DNA of 64,000 nt, taken from contig CAZDCK010000017.1 in NCBI GenBank assembly GCA_964503965.1, positions 1 to 64,000 of the forward strand, written 5' to 3'. The DNA comes from Eutrophocola sp964503965. Its GTDB lineage: Bacteria > Pseudomonadota > Gammaproteobacteria > Pseudomonadales > Pseudohongiellaceae. The notes beneath the pieces were generated by a model. The model saw only the letters and a program-made list of their open reading frames with translations, ran no database searches and was not told where the DNA came from. The first letter of the stretch is position 1, and each line of letters starts with the position of its first letter. The position numbers and the translations under genes are program-made. This document shows, piece after piece, positions 54,043 to 62,875 of the stretch.

Positions 54043-55857
54043 ATGGGATCCAATAGGGCCCGCATACAACTTTTAAGCCAACGCCTGAGCAACCAGATCG
54101 CTGCCGGAGAAGTGGTGGAAAGGCCTGCCAGTGTCATCAAGGAACTCCTGGAAAACAGCCTTGATGCAGGGGCTGACCGCATTGATATCGAACTGGAAAA
54201 AGGCGGAATCAAACTCATACGTGTGCGTGACAATGGCGCAGGCGTGGAGAAAGATGACCTGCCCCTGGCCCTGAACCGCCATGCTACCAGCAAGATTCGC
54301 GATCTCGACGACCTGGAGAATGTCAGTTCTTTAGGCTTTCGCGGTGAAGCCCTGGCCAGTATCAGCTCGGTATCACGCCTGACCATGATTTCACGTACTC
54401 CGGAGGCTCCTGAAGCCTGGAAAGTGGAAACTGAAGGTCGCGACATGGATGCCAATATCACACCCGCGGCCCACCCCCCCGGTACCAATGTGGAAGTGCG
54501 TGACCTGTTCTTCAACACCCCTGCCCGCCGTAAATTCCTGCGGACTGAACAAACCGAATACAAGCGCATAGACGACATGGTCAAACGCCTGGCTTTGAGC
54601 CATTTTGATGTCACCATCACTGTCAGGCATAACCAGCGCAGTGTGCATCGCTACGACCGTGCAGACAGTGAAAGTGAAAAGAAGCGTCGGGTATCCATGA
54701 TCTGCGGTCCGGCATTCATGGATAACACCGTGGCCATTAACATGGAGTCAGCTGGATTGCGATTATGGGGCTGGGTCAGCCTGCCAACTTTCTCCCGCTC
54801 CCAGGCCGACCTTCAGTATTTCTATGTCAATGGCCGGGCCATCCGGGACAAGCTTGTCACTCATGCCATCAAGCAGGCCTACAGGGATGTACTCTATCAT
54901 GGCCGGCACCCGGCCTTTGTGCTTTTCCTGGAGCTTGATCCCACACTGGTCGATGTCAACGTCCATCCCACCAAGCATGAGGTTCGTTTTCGGGACAATC
55001 GACTGGTACATGATTTTCTGTTCAGCGCACTGCATCGTTCACTCGCTGATGTACGACCTGAAGACAACATAGAAGCCATACCCAATGAAAACGGGTATGC
55101 CGGAACACCCGGACAGGGGCATGTGCAGTCACCGCCAGCCCCTTTTGCCACACAGAACAGTCTTGGCCTCTCACGCCGGAATATCCAGTCCCAACTGGAA
55201 TCCCTTGAATCCTTCTACAGCCCCCCGCCCAAGGGCACCCATACCATGCCCGAACAGACGGATGATGAGGAAATCCCTCCACTGGGTTTTGCAATCGCCC
55301 AACTTCATGGGATTTACATACTGGCCCAGAACTCTCCTGGATTGGTTGTCGTGGATATGCATGCAGCCCATGAGCGCATCACCTATGAGCACATGAAAGC
55401 TGCCATGAGCGAGGATGGCATCAGGTCACAACCGTTACTGGTTCCCGTATCCCTGGCCGTAAGTGAAGGCGAAGCCGACTGTGCAGAGGAGCATGGCGAG
55501 ACCCTGGGAAAACTCGGCCTGACCCTGGAAAGAGCAGGCCCGGAAAGCATCAGCATCCGTCAGGTACCGGTCATTCTAAAAAGTGCCGACGTGGAGCAAC
55601 TGGTTAGGGATGTACTCTCTGATTTTCTGGAACATGGAACCAGCGACCGGATTGAAGCTCATCGTGATGAAATATTATCTACCATGGCCTGTCATGGTTC
55701 AGTGCGCGCCAACCGGCAACTGACCATATCCGAGATGAATTCACTGCTCAGGGATATGGAACGCACCGAGCGGTCAGGACAGTGCAATCATGGCAGACCC
55801 ACCTGGACTCAATTATCAATGAACGAGCTGGACAAGCTATTCATGCGCGGGCAGTAA
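54043..55857 (+). CDS. mutL: DNA mismatch repair protein MutL
   Basis: 604 residues. N-terminal GHKL ATPase motifs: QIAAGEVVERPASVIKELLEN (Glu and Asn in the ATP site), DNGAGV, TSKI, LGFRGEALASI, the central transducer with VNVHPTKHEVRF, and a C-terminal dimerisation domain (about 410-600). The C-terminal metal-dependent endonuclease motif DQHAxxER is here MDMHAAHERITYE, so it is the non-nicking MutH-partner type or an ambiguous one; most such gammaproteobacteria keep the intact motif. Cytoplasmic. It ends at 55857, where a leftward cytochrome-soxC-murI block follows instead of miaA. Confidence 0.95.
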   Translation: MGSNRARIQLLSQRLSNQIAAGEVVERPASVIKELLENSLDAGADRIDIELEKGGIKLIRVRDNGAGVEKDDLPLALNRHATSKIRDLDDLENVSSLGFRGEALASISSVSRLTMISRTPEAPEAWKVETEGRDMDANITPAAHPPGTNVEVRDLFFNTPARRKFLRTEQTEYKRIDDMVKRLALSHFDVTITVRHNQRSVHRYDRADSESEKKRRVSMICGPAFMDNTVAINMESAGLRLWGWVSLPTFSRSQADLQYFYVNGRAIRDKLVTHAIKQAYRDVLYHGRHPAFVLFLELDPTLVDVNVHPTKHEVRFRDNRLVHDFLFSALHRSLADVRPEDNIEAIPNENGYAGTPGQGHVQSPPAPFATQNSLGLSRRNIQSQLESLESFYSPPPKGTHTMPEQTDDEEIPPLGFAIAQLHGIYILAQNSPGLVVVDMHAAHERITYEHMKAAMSEDGIRSQPLLVPVSLAVSEGEADCAEEHGETLGKLGLTLERAGPESISIRQVPVILKSADVEQLVRDVLSDFLEHGTSDRIEAHRDEILSTMACHGSVRANRQLTISEMNSLLRDMERTERSGQCNHGRPTWTQLSMNELDKLFMRGQ

Positions 55858-55931
55858 GGTGGAATCCCTCTTTGGTATCATCGGCTACCAGACAGTCCTG
55901 CCAGATGCCCTGTCCTGTTGATGCTCCCGCC

Positions 55932-56456
55932 TTACGGGTATGACATCACGAAACCATCCTCATTTGGCATGCTGATCTCCGACAGGGAATCCGCATCAAG
56001 CACAAGATCTTCATCAATTATGCCATTGAGGTAAAGCAGGTAAGCTGTCAGGGAATAGACCTCTGAATCGGTTAATGTCTGGGGTGTATTAAAAGGCATG
56101 GCACGACGGATATAGTCATAAACCGTGCTTGCATGGGGCCAGAAGCTGCCTATCGTCCTCACCTGATCCAGTTGATCCAAGGTGCCATGACCACCGACCA
56201 GGCGGTCATTGGGTTGTCCTGCGCCTTCACTGCCATGACAGGCAATACACTGCACGTTATACAGGCTTTCTCCCTGGGCAACAGTGCCGGACCCATCAGG
56301 AAGACCACTACCATCGGTTTCTATGCTGATATCCCAGGGAGCCAGGTCTTCCTCGGAAATGGGTACGCCCAATCCAGGTCCGCTGGAATTCTGAGCACTG
56401 GCGCATGCAGAAAGACCCGCATAAACAAGACAAAGGAAAATTTTACGCAATAACAT
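55932..56456 (-). CDS. Monohaem cytochrome c, partner of SoxC-like protein
   Basis: Start set at ATG 56456, which opens a signal peptide; 174 residues. The frame upstream to 56768 only runs through the soxC gene. The segment LSACAS gives a lipobox-like site (Cys18). The haem motif is C70-I-A-C73-H74, with a Met ligand in RAMPFNTP, and family text NVQCIACHGSEGAG, DRLVGGHGTLD and VYSLTAYLLYLNGIIDE. It starts 14 bp inside the end of soxC, so the two are translated as a unit; it is surely the electron acceptor of that enzyme. SoxD of the classical pair is about twice as long with two haems; this is a shorter form. Confidence 0.88.
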   Translation of the reverse strand: MLLRKIFLCLVYAGLSACASAQNSSGPGLGVPISEEDLAPWDISIETDGSGLPDGSGTVAQGESLYNVQCIACHGSEGAGQPNDRLVGGHGTLDQLDQVRTIGSFWPHASTVYDYIRRAMPFNTPQTLTDSEVYSLTAYLLYLNGIIDEDLVLDADSLSEISMPNEDGFVMSYP

Positions 56457-57726
56457 TGCTGACCTCCCCGCCAGTGGCAATGCCCCAGGCCTGGACCGTA
56501 TTGTTGTGATAGTTGCTTCTTGCACCGTACTCGGAAATGAATTCATCCCGTGTCGGCTGAACAGCACCAGTCTCATCAATGGCCCGACTCTTGAGTAAAG
56601 TAGGACCTCCATTCCAGCGCCAGGGTAGACGGAACCGTGTAAACGACTTGGACAGTACCGGATCCGTAAGCGCGGCTTCAGCCCAGGTAGCTCCGCCATC
56701 TGCAGAGACTTCAACGCGACGGATTTTACCCGCGCCGGACCAGGCCAGACCCGTAACTTCATACACACCGGGCTGCGGTAAAACCATCGTCGGGGAGGGG
56801 TTGGTGATTATCGATTTAACGCCCATGGGAAAAGTCAGAATTTTGGCCTTCCCACCAAGCATGACATCCGTATAGTGAGAGGTTTCATCACGAGTCATGG
56901 TTGGCGCAGCATTCACTTTCAGGCGTCTCAGCCATTTTACCGACATATTGCCTTCGTAACCCGGCAGGAATAATCGCATGGGGTAGCCGTTCTCCGGACG
57001 CAGGCGTTCCCCGTTCTGGTAGAGAGCGATAATGGCATCATCCATCATTTTCTCCAGCGGAACACTACGACTCATGGCGGCAGCATCAGCCCCTTCCGCC
57101 AACACCCAGCCGGCCCCTCGCTTGATGCCAGCTTCCTCAAGCAGGATGGATAGCGGAATACCTGTCCATTCACTGCAGGAGACCAGACCATGCAGCGCGC
57201 CCAGGGGGGCCTGCTGGGCCTGCGCCATCAGGTTGCTTCTGCCACTATTCCCGGAGCATTCCAGGAACTGGATACGTGTCACCGTGGGGTAACGCATCAA
57301 CGCATCCATCGAAAATGTCAGCGGGCGATCAACGAGCCCATGAATCAACAAGGTATGCTGTTCAGGATCAATGCTTGGTACGCCACTATGATGGCGCTCG
57401 AAATGAAGACCCGTAGGTGTGATGGTTCCATGAATTTTTTCCAGGGGAGTGAAGGAAACACCACTGCCGACAACATTCGGGGTACCACCCACAATACGTT
57501 GCACTCCCTGCTCATACTGAGAAGGCTGGCCATACGGGCTCATATGTTTACCCGGCGCTTTCATCCAGGAAGGAATTTCCAGCGGTTCGGCACTGGACTG
57601 TACTGCCGACAGGAGACCCGCCCCTGCCATCATACCTACGCCCCCCTTCAGGAACAGTCTTCTGTGCAAAAGGCCATTACCGGCCACGTCCTCAATACCA
57701 TGCAAGTATTCAGATTTGGATTTCAT
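56443..57726 (-). CDS. soxC: SoxC-like molybdopterin sulfite/sulfane dehydrogenase
   Basis: Start set at ATG 57726 (not the in-frame TTG at 57762); 427 residues. Tat signal H-R-R-L-F-L-K-G (R22, R23). The molybdenum ligand Cys157 is in FLECSGNSGRSN; GLVSCSEWTG and VLAEGADAAAMSRSVPL follow, then the C-terminal dimerisation domain with RRVEVSADGGATW. This matches SoxC and related sulfite dehydrogenases, which oxidise sulfite or sulfane sulfur in the periplasm and pass electrons to cytochrome c. No soxXYZAB genes occur in this window, so sulfite oxidation is more likely than a full Sox route. Confidence 0.9.
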   Translation of the reverse strand: MKSKSEYLHGIEDVAGNGLLHRRLFLKGGVGMMAGAGLLSAVQSSAEPLEIPSWMKAPGKHMSPYGQPSQYEQGVQRIVGGTPNVVGSGVSFTPLEKIHGTITPTGLHFERHHSGVPSIDPEQHTLLIHGLVDRPLTFSMDALMRYPTVTRIQFLECSGNSGRSNLMAQAQQAPLGALHGLVSCSEWTGIPLSILLEEAGIKRGAGWVLAEGADAAAMSRSVPLEKMMDDAIIALYQNGERLRPENGYPMRLFLPGYEGNMSVKWLRRLKVNAAPTMTRDETSHYTDVMLGGKAKILTFPMGVKSIITNPSPTMVLPQPGVYEVTGLAWSGAGKIRRVEVSADGGATWAEAALTDPVLSKSFTRFRLPWRWNGGPTLLKSRAIDETGAVQPTRDEFISEYGARSNYHNNTVQAWGIATGGEVSNVIA

Positions 57727-57891
57727 CTTTTGTCCGTTCCTGTCAGCTGGCCAATGGGTCAAAAAAACTTGTTACTGTTTTGGTAGTACAGCAATACACG
57801 CAAGATTGACTGTTATTTTTTATCATTTCTTTTTACGCTTTTCGGGCTGGTTTGTCTAATCTCCGGTTTGCAGATCAGGAACATCTTCCCA

Positions 57892-58674
57892 TTACAGAGG
57901 AAATACCTTCACATCTTCTCCCCAGTACCGCGATATCACTTTCTGCTGGGCATCAATAGGCCCGCTGGTATAAAAACTGGCGCTTCCTTCAGTGTCTGAC
58001 AGCACATCCTCCTCTCTGAGTACCACTGCCAGCCTCCTTGCTACAGCATCGTCTGTATCCACAATGGATACGCCATCACCGGCCACCTCACGAATGTGTG
58101 ACTCAATGAACGTATAGTGTGTGCATCCAAGGACCAGGGTATCTGCGCCTTTTCCCAGAAGCGGCTGGATATACTGCTCCAGAAGCTGTCTTATCCCGTG
58201 GTCATCTGATTGTCCCTGCTCTATATATTCAACAAGGCCAGGACAGGGCTGGGTGATAATTTCCACCTTCCCGTCGAAACGACTTTTCAGATCGACAAAT
58301 TTGTCGCTAGCCAGGGTCCCTTCCGTGGCAAGCACACCTATAATTCCAGAGCGGCTTTTTTCAGATGCCGGTTTAATTGCCGGCTCCATCCCTACAATAG
58401 GTAATCCATATTCTTCCCTTAGCTGTTTCACTGCCGCCGCCGTAGCAGTATTGCAGGCAACCACCACGGCCTTGACTGGAAACCTGAGAAAGAACTCCAT
58501 GATCTCCCGGCTTCTCTCCAGAATAAATTCATCACCTTTAGGTCCGTAGGGGGCGTTGGCAGAGTCGGCCAGGTAAACGATATCCTCAGCGGGCAGGAGC
58601 TGATGAATTTTTTGCAGGATGGACAGGCCGCCGACACCGGAGTCGAAGATGCCTACGGGGGAATTTGAATTCAT
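57892..58674 (-). CDS. murI: Glutamate racemase
   Basis: 260 residues. FDSGVGGLSIL at the start, first catalytic Cys74 in VVACNTATAAA, second Cys184 in LGCTHYTFIE, plus ADSANAPYG. MurI turns L-glutamate into D-glutamate for peptidoglycan. Full length. It is leftward, 165 bp upstream of soxC and divergent from miaA; this is not its usual place in gammaproteobacteria. It is likely essential, which may have fixed this small block between mutL and miaA. Confidence 0.94.
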   Translation of the reverse strand: MNSNSPVGIFDSGVGGLSILQKIHQLLPAEDIVYLADSANAPYGPKGDEFILERSREIMEFFLRFPVKAVVVACNTATAAAVKQLREEYGLPIVGMEPAIKPASEKSRSGIIGVLATEGTLASDKFVDLKSRFDGKVEIITQPCPGLVEYIEQGQSDDHGIRQLLEQYIQPLLGKGADTLVLGCTHYTFIESHIREVAGDGVSIVDTDDAVARRLAVVLREEDVLSDTEGSASFYTSGPIDAQQKVISRYWGEDVKVFPL

Positions 58675-58837
58675 TGAAAACTACCCGTATCAGTAATCAG
58701 TCCATTGTAGCCTAGACCATAATAAAGGGATAAAAGGAAAAAGGGATGAAAGGTGAGCGGTTCTGGTAGACCGGCCGATCCACGCCCTTTATCCTTTACT
58801 CCTTTGTCGACTAAATGCCTTGCCCGCTATACCAAAG

Positions 58838-59818
58838 ATGAAAAGTACTGCCAGTAATGTGTCAAAGCCAGTCTTATGCCTCACCGGCCCCACCGCTGCC
58901 GGCAAGACCGCCATCGCCCTTGAGCTGGCAAAGCAGCATGGCTTCGAGATCATCAGTGTGGATTCAGCATTGGTGTATAAAGGACTCAACATTGGTTCTG
59001 GAAAGCCCGACCAGGAGACCCTGGGCGAATTACCTCACCACCTGGTCGATATTCGGGACCCATCCCAACCCTATTCAGCCGCAGAATTCCGGGAAGATGC
59101 CATAAGCGCTGCACTGGACATTATCGACCGTGGCAAAAAACCCTTACTGGTAGGCGGCACCATGCTGTATTTCAAGGTGCTTCGAGACGGCCTCGCGCGC
59201 ATGCCATCTGCCGACCCGGACATTCGCCAGGCCATTGCAGAGCTTGCGGAAGAAAAAGGGTGGCAGGCCGTTCATGATCGCCTCGCCGATGTGGACCCGG
59301 AGTCTGCATCCAGAATTCACCGGAATGACCCGCAGCGATTGATGCGTGCCCTTGAAGTCTATGAAAGCAGTGGGAAATCACTCACCGAACATCACCGGGA
59401 AACAAGTGATGGAGGAGCACCTCGACCTACCGAACTGGCCAATCTGGCGTTTGTTGCAATCCATCCCGGGGAAAGACCCGTATTGCATAGGCAGATAGCA
59501 AAGCGTTTCCATGACATGCTTGACCAGGGTTTTGTTGATGAAGTGAAAGCCCTGTATGAGCGCAGTGACCTTAACCATGATTTACCTGCCATTCGTTCAG
59601 TCGGATATCGCCAGGTCTGGGATTATCTTGACGGACAATACGATTATGAAACCATGATCGAGAAAGGGATCGCGGCCACACGACAACTCGCCAAACGCCA
59701 GTTAACCTGGCTCAGAAGCTGGCCTGATTTAACCCGAATGGAATGCGAACCAGGGTTTGAAAGTGGAAAAATTGTGAAGAAGTGCTTGAAAGTTCTTGAA
59801 GTTGCACCCATTAACTAG
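58838..59818 (+). CDS. miaA: tRNA dimethylallyltransferase MiaA
   Basis: Start taken at ATG 58838; a TTG at 58820 in the same frame is possible. 326 residues. P-loop GPTAAGKT, then VDSALVYKGLNIGSGKP, PHHLVDIRDPSQPYSAAEF, GGTMLYFKVL, RNDPQRLMRALEV and IRSVGYRQVWDYL with the C-terminal KRQLTWLRSW. MiaA adds a dimethylallyl group to A37 of tRNAs reading UNN codons. Resumes the core operon (miaA-hfq-hflX-hflKC) after the leftward interruption. VYKG stands where VYRG/VYKG occur in the family, so the fold is complete. Confidence 0.94.
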   Translation: MKSTASNVSKPVLCLTGPTAAGKTAIALELAKQHGFEIISVDSALVYKGLNIGSGKPDQETLGELPHHLVDIRDPSQPYSAAEFREDAISAALDIIDRGKKPLLVGGTMLYFKVLRDGLARMPSADPDIRQAIAELAEEKGWQAVHDRLADVDPESASRIHRNDPQRLMRALEVYESSGKSLTEHHRETSDGGAPRPTELANLAFVAIHPGERPVLHRQIAKRFHDMLDQGFVDEVKALYERSDLNHDLPAIRSVGYRQVWDYLDGQYDYETMIEKGIAATRQLAKRQLTWLRSWPDLTRMECEPGFESGKIVKKCLKVLEVAPIN

Positions 59819-59839
59819 GTGCACAAGTTCGTGAACACA

Positions 59840-59845
59840 TATAAT
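59840..59845 (+). promoter_or_regulatory. Perfect -10 element upstream of hfq
   Basis: TATAAT, 85 bp before the hfq start. A consensus -35 is not visible at 17 bp (AGGTGC-type bases are there). hfq genes commonly have a promoter between miaA and hfq, so this is a reasonable candidate. Confidence 0.45.
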
Positions 59846-59929
59846 GCAGTCTCTATGGGAAAGGATTCCATAGTGAAATCTGTCTAAATTCACTTGTAAA
59901 CAATAAAAAATTATTTCTGGAGAGATACC

Positions 59930-60193
59930 ATGTCAAAAGGGCATTCTTTACAAGACCCTTTCCTGAATGTTCTACGCAAGGAGAAGGTGCCGGTTGCGAT
60001 CTACCTGGTTAGCGGAATCAAACTTCAGGGACAGATTGAATCCTTTGATCAGTTTGTCATTGTACTCAAAAACACGGTAAATCAGATGGTTTACAAACAT
60101 GCCATTTCTACCGTGGTTCCCAGCCGCCAGGTACGCGTCCCAATGGCGGGTGCAGAGAATGCTGACGACGATTCAGCCGGTAACTCGTTCTGA
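59930..60193 (+). CDS. hfq: RNA chaperone Hfq
   Basis: 87 residues. Sm1 part: SLQDPFLNVLRKEKVPVAIY (Gln8 and Asp9 of the proximal RNA face), LVSGIKLQGQIESFDQFVIV, and the Sm2 motif Y55-K-H-A-I-S60. A short acidic tail (GAENADDDSAGNSF) is the usual disordered end. Hfq forms a hexamer that pairs small RNAs with mRNAs. Ribosome-binding site GGAGAG is 9 bases before ATG. Between hfq and hflX are 35 bp with two competing stems (see regulatory entry). Confidence 0.97.
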   Translation: MSKGHSLQDPFLNVLRKEKVPVAIYLVSGIKLQGQIESFDQFVIVLKNTVNQMVYKHAISTVVPSRQVRVPMAGAENADDDSAGNSF

Positions 60194-60258
60194 CAGGTCT
60201 CACTCACCTGTCCTATTGAGGTTCTGTTATTTTTTTTGAAAGACCTGAGACAGGTGAG
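60192..60258 (+). promoter_or_regulatory. Competing stem-loops in the hfq-hflX junction
   Basis: Stem A: GACAGGT (60192-60198) pairs with ACCTGTC (60206-60212), loop CTCACTC. Stem B: CTCACCTGTC (60203-60212) pairs with GACAGGTGAG (60249-60258), 10 bp. They share 60206-60212, so only one can form. Stem B encloses the hflX ribosome-binding site (GAGG 60218-60221) and start codon in a 36-base loop. This has the build of a translational or RNA-stability switch. Confidence 0.5.
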
Positions 60259-61563
60259 CTCGCCATTCTTGTCCAATTGAACCTGGACAGCGACGCTGAC
60301 ATCCCCGACCCGAGAGAATTCGAGGAACTCGCCCTGTCTGCCGGCGCATGCCCGGTCGAGCTCCTTGGCGGCCGTCTGAAAATTGCCAATCCCCGTTATT
60401 TTGTTGGCACAGGAAAACTGGAAGAAATAGAACAGCTAATCCAGCTTCACCAGGCAGAGATCGTGCTGTTTGACCACCCACTTTCGCCCAGTCAGGAAAG
60501 AAACCTGGAAAAAGCACTGAAGTGCAGAGTTTTGGACAGAACAGGACTTATCCTGGATATATTTGCCCAGCGTGCCCGATCCTACGAAGGCAAACTCCAG
60601 GTGGAACTTGCCCAACTCAAGCACAGCATCACTCGCCTGGTCCGTGGCTGGACCCACCTTGATCGACAAAAAGGTGGGATTGGACTGCGTGGTGTTGGTG
60701 AAACCCAGCTGGAAATTGACCAGCGCCTTATACGTGGGCGCATAAAGGCCATCAACAAGTCGCTTGAGAAGGTTCGCAAGCAGCGTGAGCAGGGTCGTCG
60801 TTCCCGCAAACGGGCGGAAGTCCCCACGGTATCCCTGGTGGGATACACAAATGCCGGCAAATCATCCCTGTTTAACCGGATGAGCGAATCGGAAATCTAT
60901 GTGGCAGACCAGTTATTTGCCACACTGGATTCCACTCTGCGAAAGATCCCGCTACCGGATGTTGGCAGTGCCATACTGGCAGATACCGTAGGTTTTATCC
61001 GGAACCTGCCCCATCAGTTGGTTGATGCCTTCAGGGCAACTCTTGAAGAGACAACCGAAGCCAATCTGCTGCTGCATGTCATTGACAGCCATAATGAAGA
61101 ACGCCTGTTACTCAAGGATCAGGTGGACTCGGTCCTTGCTGAAATTGGTGCGTCAGAAATTCCTGTCCTGCTGGTGTATAACAAAATCGACCTGCTTGAC
61201 GGCCAGGGTACGGCCATCGACAGGGACGACCAGGGCAAACCCTGGCGCATCTGGGTATCGGCCAGAACAGGCGAAGGCATGGACCTGCTTTTCCAGGCCA
61301 TTGCCGATCTGCTTGGCGAAGATCTTATCGAAACCGACCTTCCCCTCGAACCCCGACAGGGCCGCTTTCGCGCGCGACTTTACGGCCAGGGGGCCGTCAA
61401 AAACGAGAAGGTGGATGAATCAGGTACCATGGTTTTGTCGTTGCGGTTGCCAAGGCAGGATTTTGTCCGTCTACTTGAGGATGAGGGTATGGATCCATCC
61501 CGGTACCTGCACACCATCCCGGGTAAAGGGGCACAAGCAGCAAACCAGGGTCCTAAAACCTGA
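60229..61563 (+). CDS. hflX: Ribosome-associated GTPase HflX, probable ATT start
   Basis: Family alignment by eye puts the first residue at codon ATT 60229: F-F-E-R-P-E-T-G-E-L-A-I-L-V follows exactly as in HflX N-termini, with GAGG seven bases upstream; the first ordinary start in frame is TTG 60277, which would cut off 16 conserved residues. An in-frame TGA at 60217-60219 excludes an earlier start. 444 residues. Then NPRYFVGTGK, VLFDHPLSPSQERNLE, LDIFAQRARSYEGKLQVEL, the glycine-rich RQKGGIGLRGVGETQLE, the GTPase G1 GYTNAGKSSLFN (about 204-215), G3 DTVGFI, and NKID. HflX splits stalled ribosomes on heat shock. Confidence 0.92.
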   Translation: MFFERPETGELAILVQLNLDSDADIPDPREFEELALSAGACPVELLGGRLKIANPRYFVGTGKLEEIEQLIQLHQAEIVLFDHPLSPSQERNLEKALKCRVLDRTGLILDIFAQRARSYEGKLQVELAQLKHSITRLVRGWTHLDRQKGGIGLRGVGETQLEIDQRLIRGRIKAINKSLEKVRKQREQGRRSRKRAEVPTVSLVGYTNAGKSSLFNRMSESEIYVADQLFATLDSTLRKIPLPDVGSAILADTVGFIRNLPHQLVDAFRATLEETTEANLLLHVIDSHNEERLLLKDQVDSVLAEIGASEIPVLLVYNKIDLLDGQGTAIDRDDQGKPWRIWVSARTGEGMDLLFQAIADLLGEDLIETDLPLEPRQGRFRARLYGQGAVKNEKVDESGTMVLSLRLPRQDFVRLLEDEGMDPSRYLHTIPGKGAQAANQGPKT

Positions 61564-61613
61564 CGGCAGCGCCAAGCCCAGTAATTACGGGCGAAACCTG
61601 TGTTAATGCCTTC

Positions 61614-61619
61614 TATAAT
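61614..61619 (+). promoter_or_regulatory. Candidate -10 element before hflK
   Basis: TATAAT at 61614-61619, followed by a second A/T-rich TAAAAT at 61624-61629, about 90 bp before the hflK start. No clear -35. A separate hflKC promoter within this operon would not be surprising. Confidence 0.35.
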
Positions 61620-61708
61620 TCGTTAAAATCGCGCTTCGCATTTTATTAATCCGATAAATGAATTTTCGAACCACAGGATTCCGGTCAAACCGGAGTCAGG
61701 AGAAATTG

Positions 61709-62875
61709 ATGGCCTGGAATGAACCAGACAACGATGATCGCAAGGATGACCCATGGGGCAACCGTCCCGGCGGAAATGACCAGGGACCTCCGGACCTTGA
61801 AGAAGTAATCAACTCCTTCCTGCGAAAGATCAATGGCATTTTTGGCGGAAAGGGTGGCAACAGCAGCAATGGCGGCCAGGATAGCGGCCCCCCGATTTCC
61901 GGCGGGCTCGTCGTCGGTGTGCTGATTATTCTAGCCATCATATGGGTTGGTGCAGGTTTCTATACGGTTGATGAGCAGGAACGCGGCGTAGTCTTGCGTT
62001 TCGGTGTTGCCCAGGAAGCCGTGGTCCTGCCGGGCCTGCACTGGAATCCTCCACTCGTTGATGAGGTCACCCTCATCAATGTGACTCGTGTCTACGACCG
62101 TGATTTCAGCAATACCATGCTGACCGAAGATGACAATATCATTGATATCACCATGTCAGTGCAGTATGTCATCACCAATGCGCGGGACTATTACCTTGAA
62201 GTAGAAGATCCTGAGGAGTCCCTGCAGCATGCTGCAGAATCAGCAATTCGCCACGTGGTTGGCTCCTCCTCAATGGACAATGCCATCACCACAGGCCGTG
62301 AAGGAATTGCCCAGGACACCATGATCCGCCTGCAGAATTACCTGGACCTTTATGGTACAGGCATCACGATTCGCCAGGTCAACATCGACCAGTCTTTGCC
62401 TCCCCAGCAGGTCAGGGATGCGTTTGATGATGTGATCAAGGCAGACGAAGATAGCGAGTCCTACCAGAACCAGGCACGCGCCTATTCCAACCAGGTAATA
62501 CCGGAAGCACGCGGTAACGCACGCCGCCAATTAGCTGATGCTAACGCTTACATGGACCAGGTCATTGCCGAGGCAGAAGGTGAGGCCCAGCGCTTTGACC
62601 AATTACTGGTGGAATACCAGAAAGCCCCTGAAGTGACCAGGGACAGACTGTACATCGATGCGCTCCAGAAAGTGATGTCCAATACCTCGAAGGTCATGAT
62701 TGATGTCGATGGCTCCGGCGGCAACATGATGGTGCTGCCACTTGACCAGATCATACGCTCCAATCGCGGGCGTACCCCGGAAGTCAGCGGATCCTTTGAA
62801 GGCACATCCAACTCCCAGCTAAGGGACTTTTCTGCCGGGTCGCGTTCAACCCCGGTAAGGAGTAACCGCCAATGA
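61709..62875 (+). CDS. hflK: HflK, subunit of the HflKC complex regulating FtsH
   Basis: Start set at ATG 61709 with CAGGAG upstream; in-frame ATG 61658 has no site. 388 residues. A Gly/Asn/Asp-rich N-terminal cytoplasmic tail, one membrane helix (GLVVGVLIILAIIWVGAG), then the SPFH domain with TVDEQERGVVLRFG, GLHWNPPLVDEV, and the long periplasmic helix (YSNQVIPEARGNARRQ). HflK and HflC form a large cage around the FtsH protease. The stop overlaps the hflC start by 4 bp. Confidence 0.95.
   Translation: MAWNEPDNDDRKDDPWGNRPGGNDQGPPDLEEVINSFLRKINGIFGGKGGNSSNGGQDSGPPISGGLVVGVLIILAIIWVGAGFYTVDEQERGVVLRFGVAQEAVVLPGLHWNPPLVDEVTLINVTRVYDRDFSNTMLTEDDNIIDITMSVQYVITNARDYYLEVEDPEESLQHAAESAIRHVVGSSSMDNAITTGREGIAQDTMIRLQNYLDLYGTGITIRQVNIDQSLPPQQVRDAFDDVIKADEDSESYQNQARAYSNQVIPEARGNARRQLADANAYMDQVIAEAEGEAQRFDQLLVEYQKAPEVTRDRLYIDALQKVMSNTSKVMIDVDGSGGNMMVLPLDQIIRSNRGRTPEVSGSFEGTSNSQLRDFSAGSRSTPVRSNRQ

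Noticed and set aside
56443..57726. Full Sox thiosulfate-oxidation system
   Set aside because: Only a soxC-like gene and a short cytochrome are present; no soxXYZAB. A sulfite-type dehydrogenase is the simpler reading.
58720..58805. Repeats of AAAGGGAT and a matching CCCTTTATCC near miaA, as a possible regulator site
   Set aside because: Imperfect, purine-rich low-complexity sequence; no clear symmetry centre or spacing.
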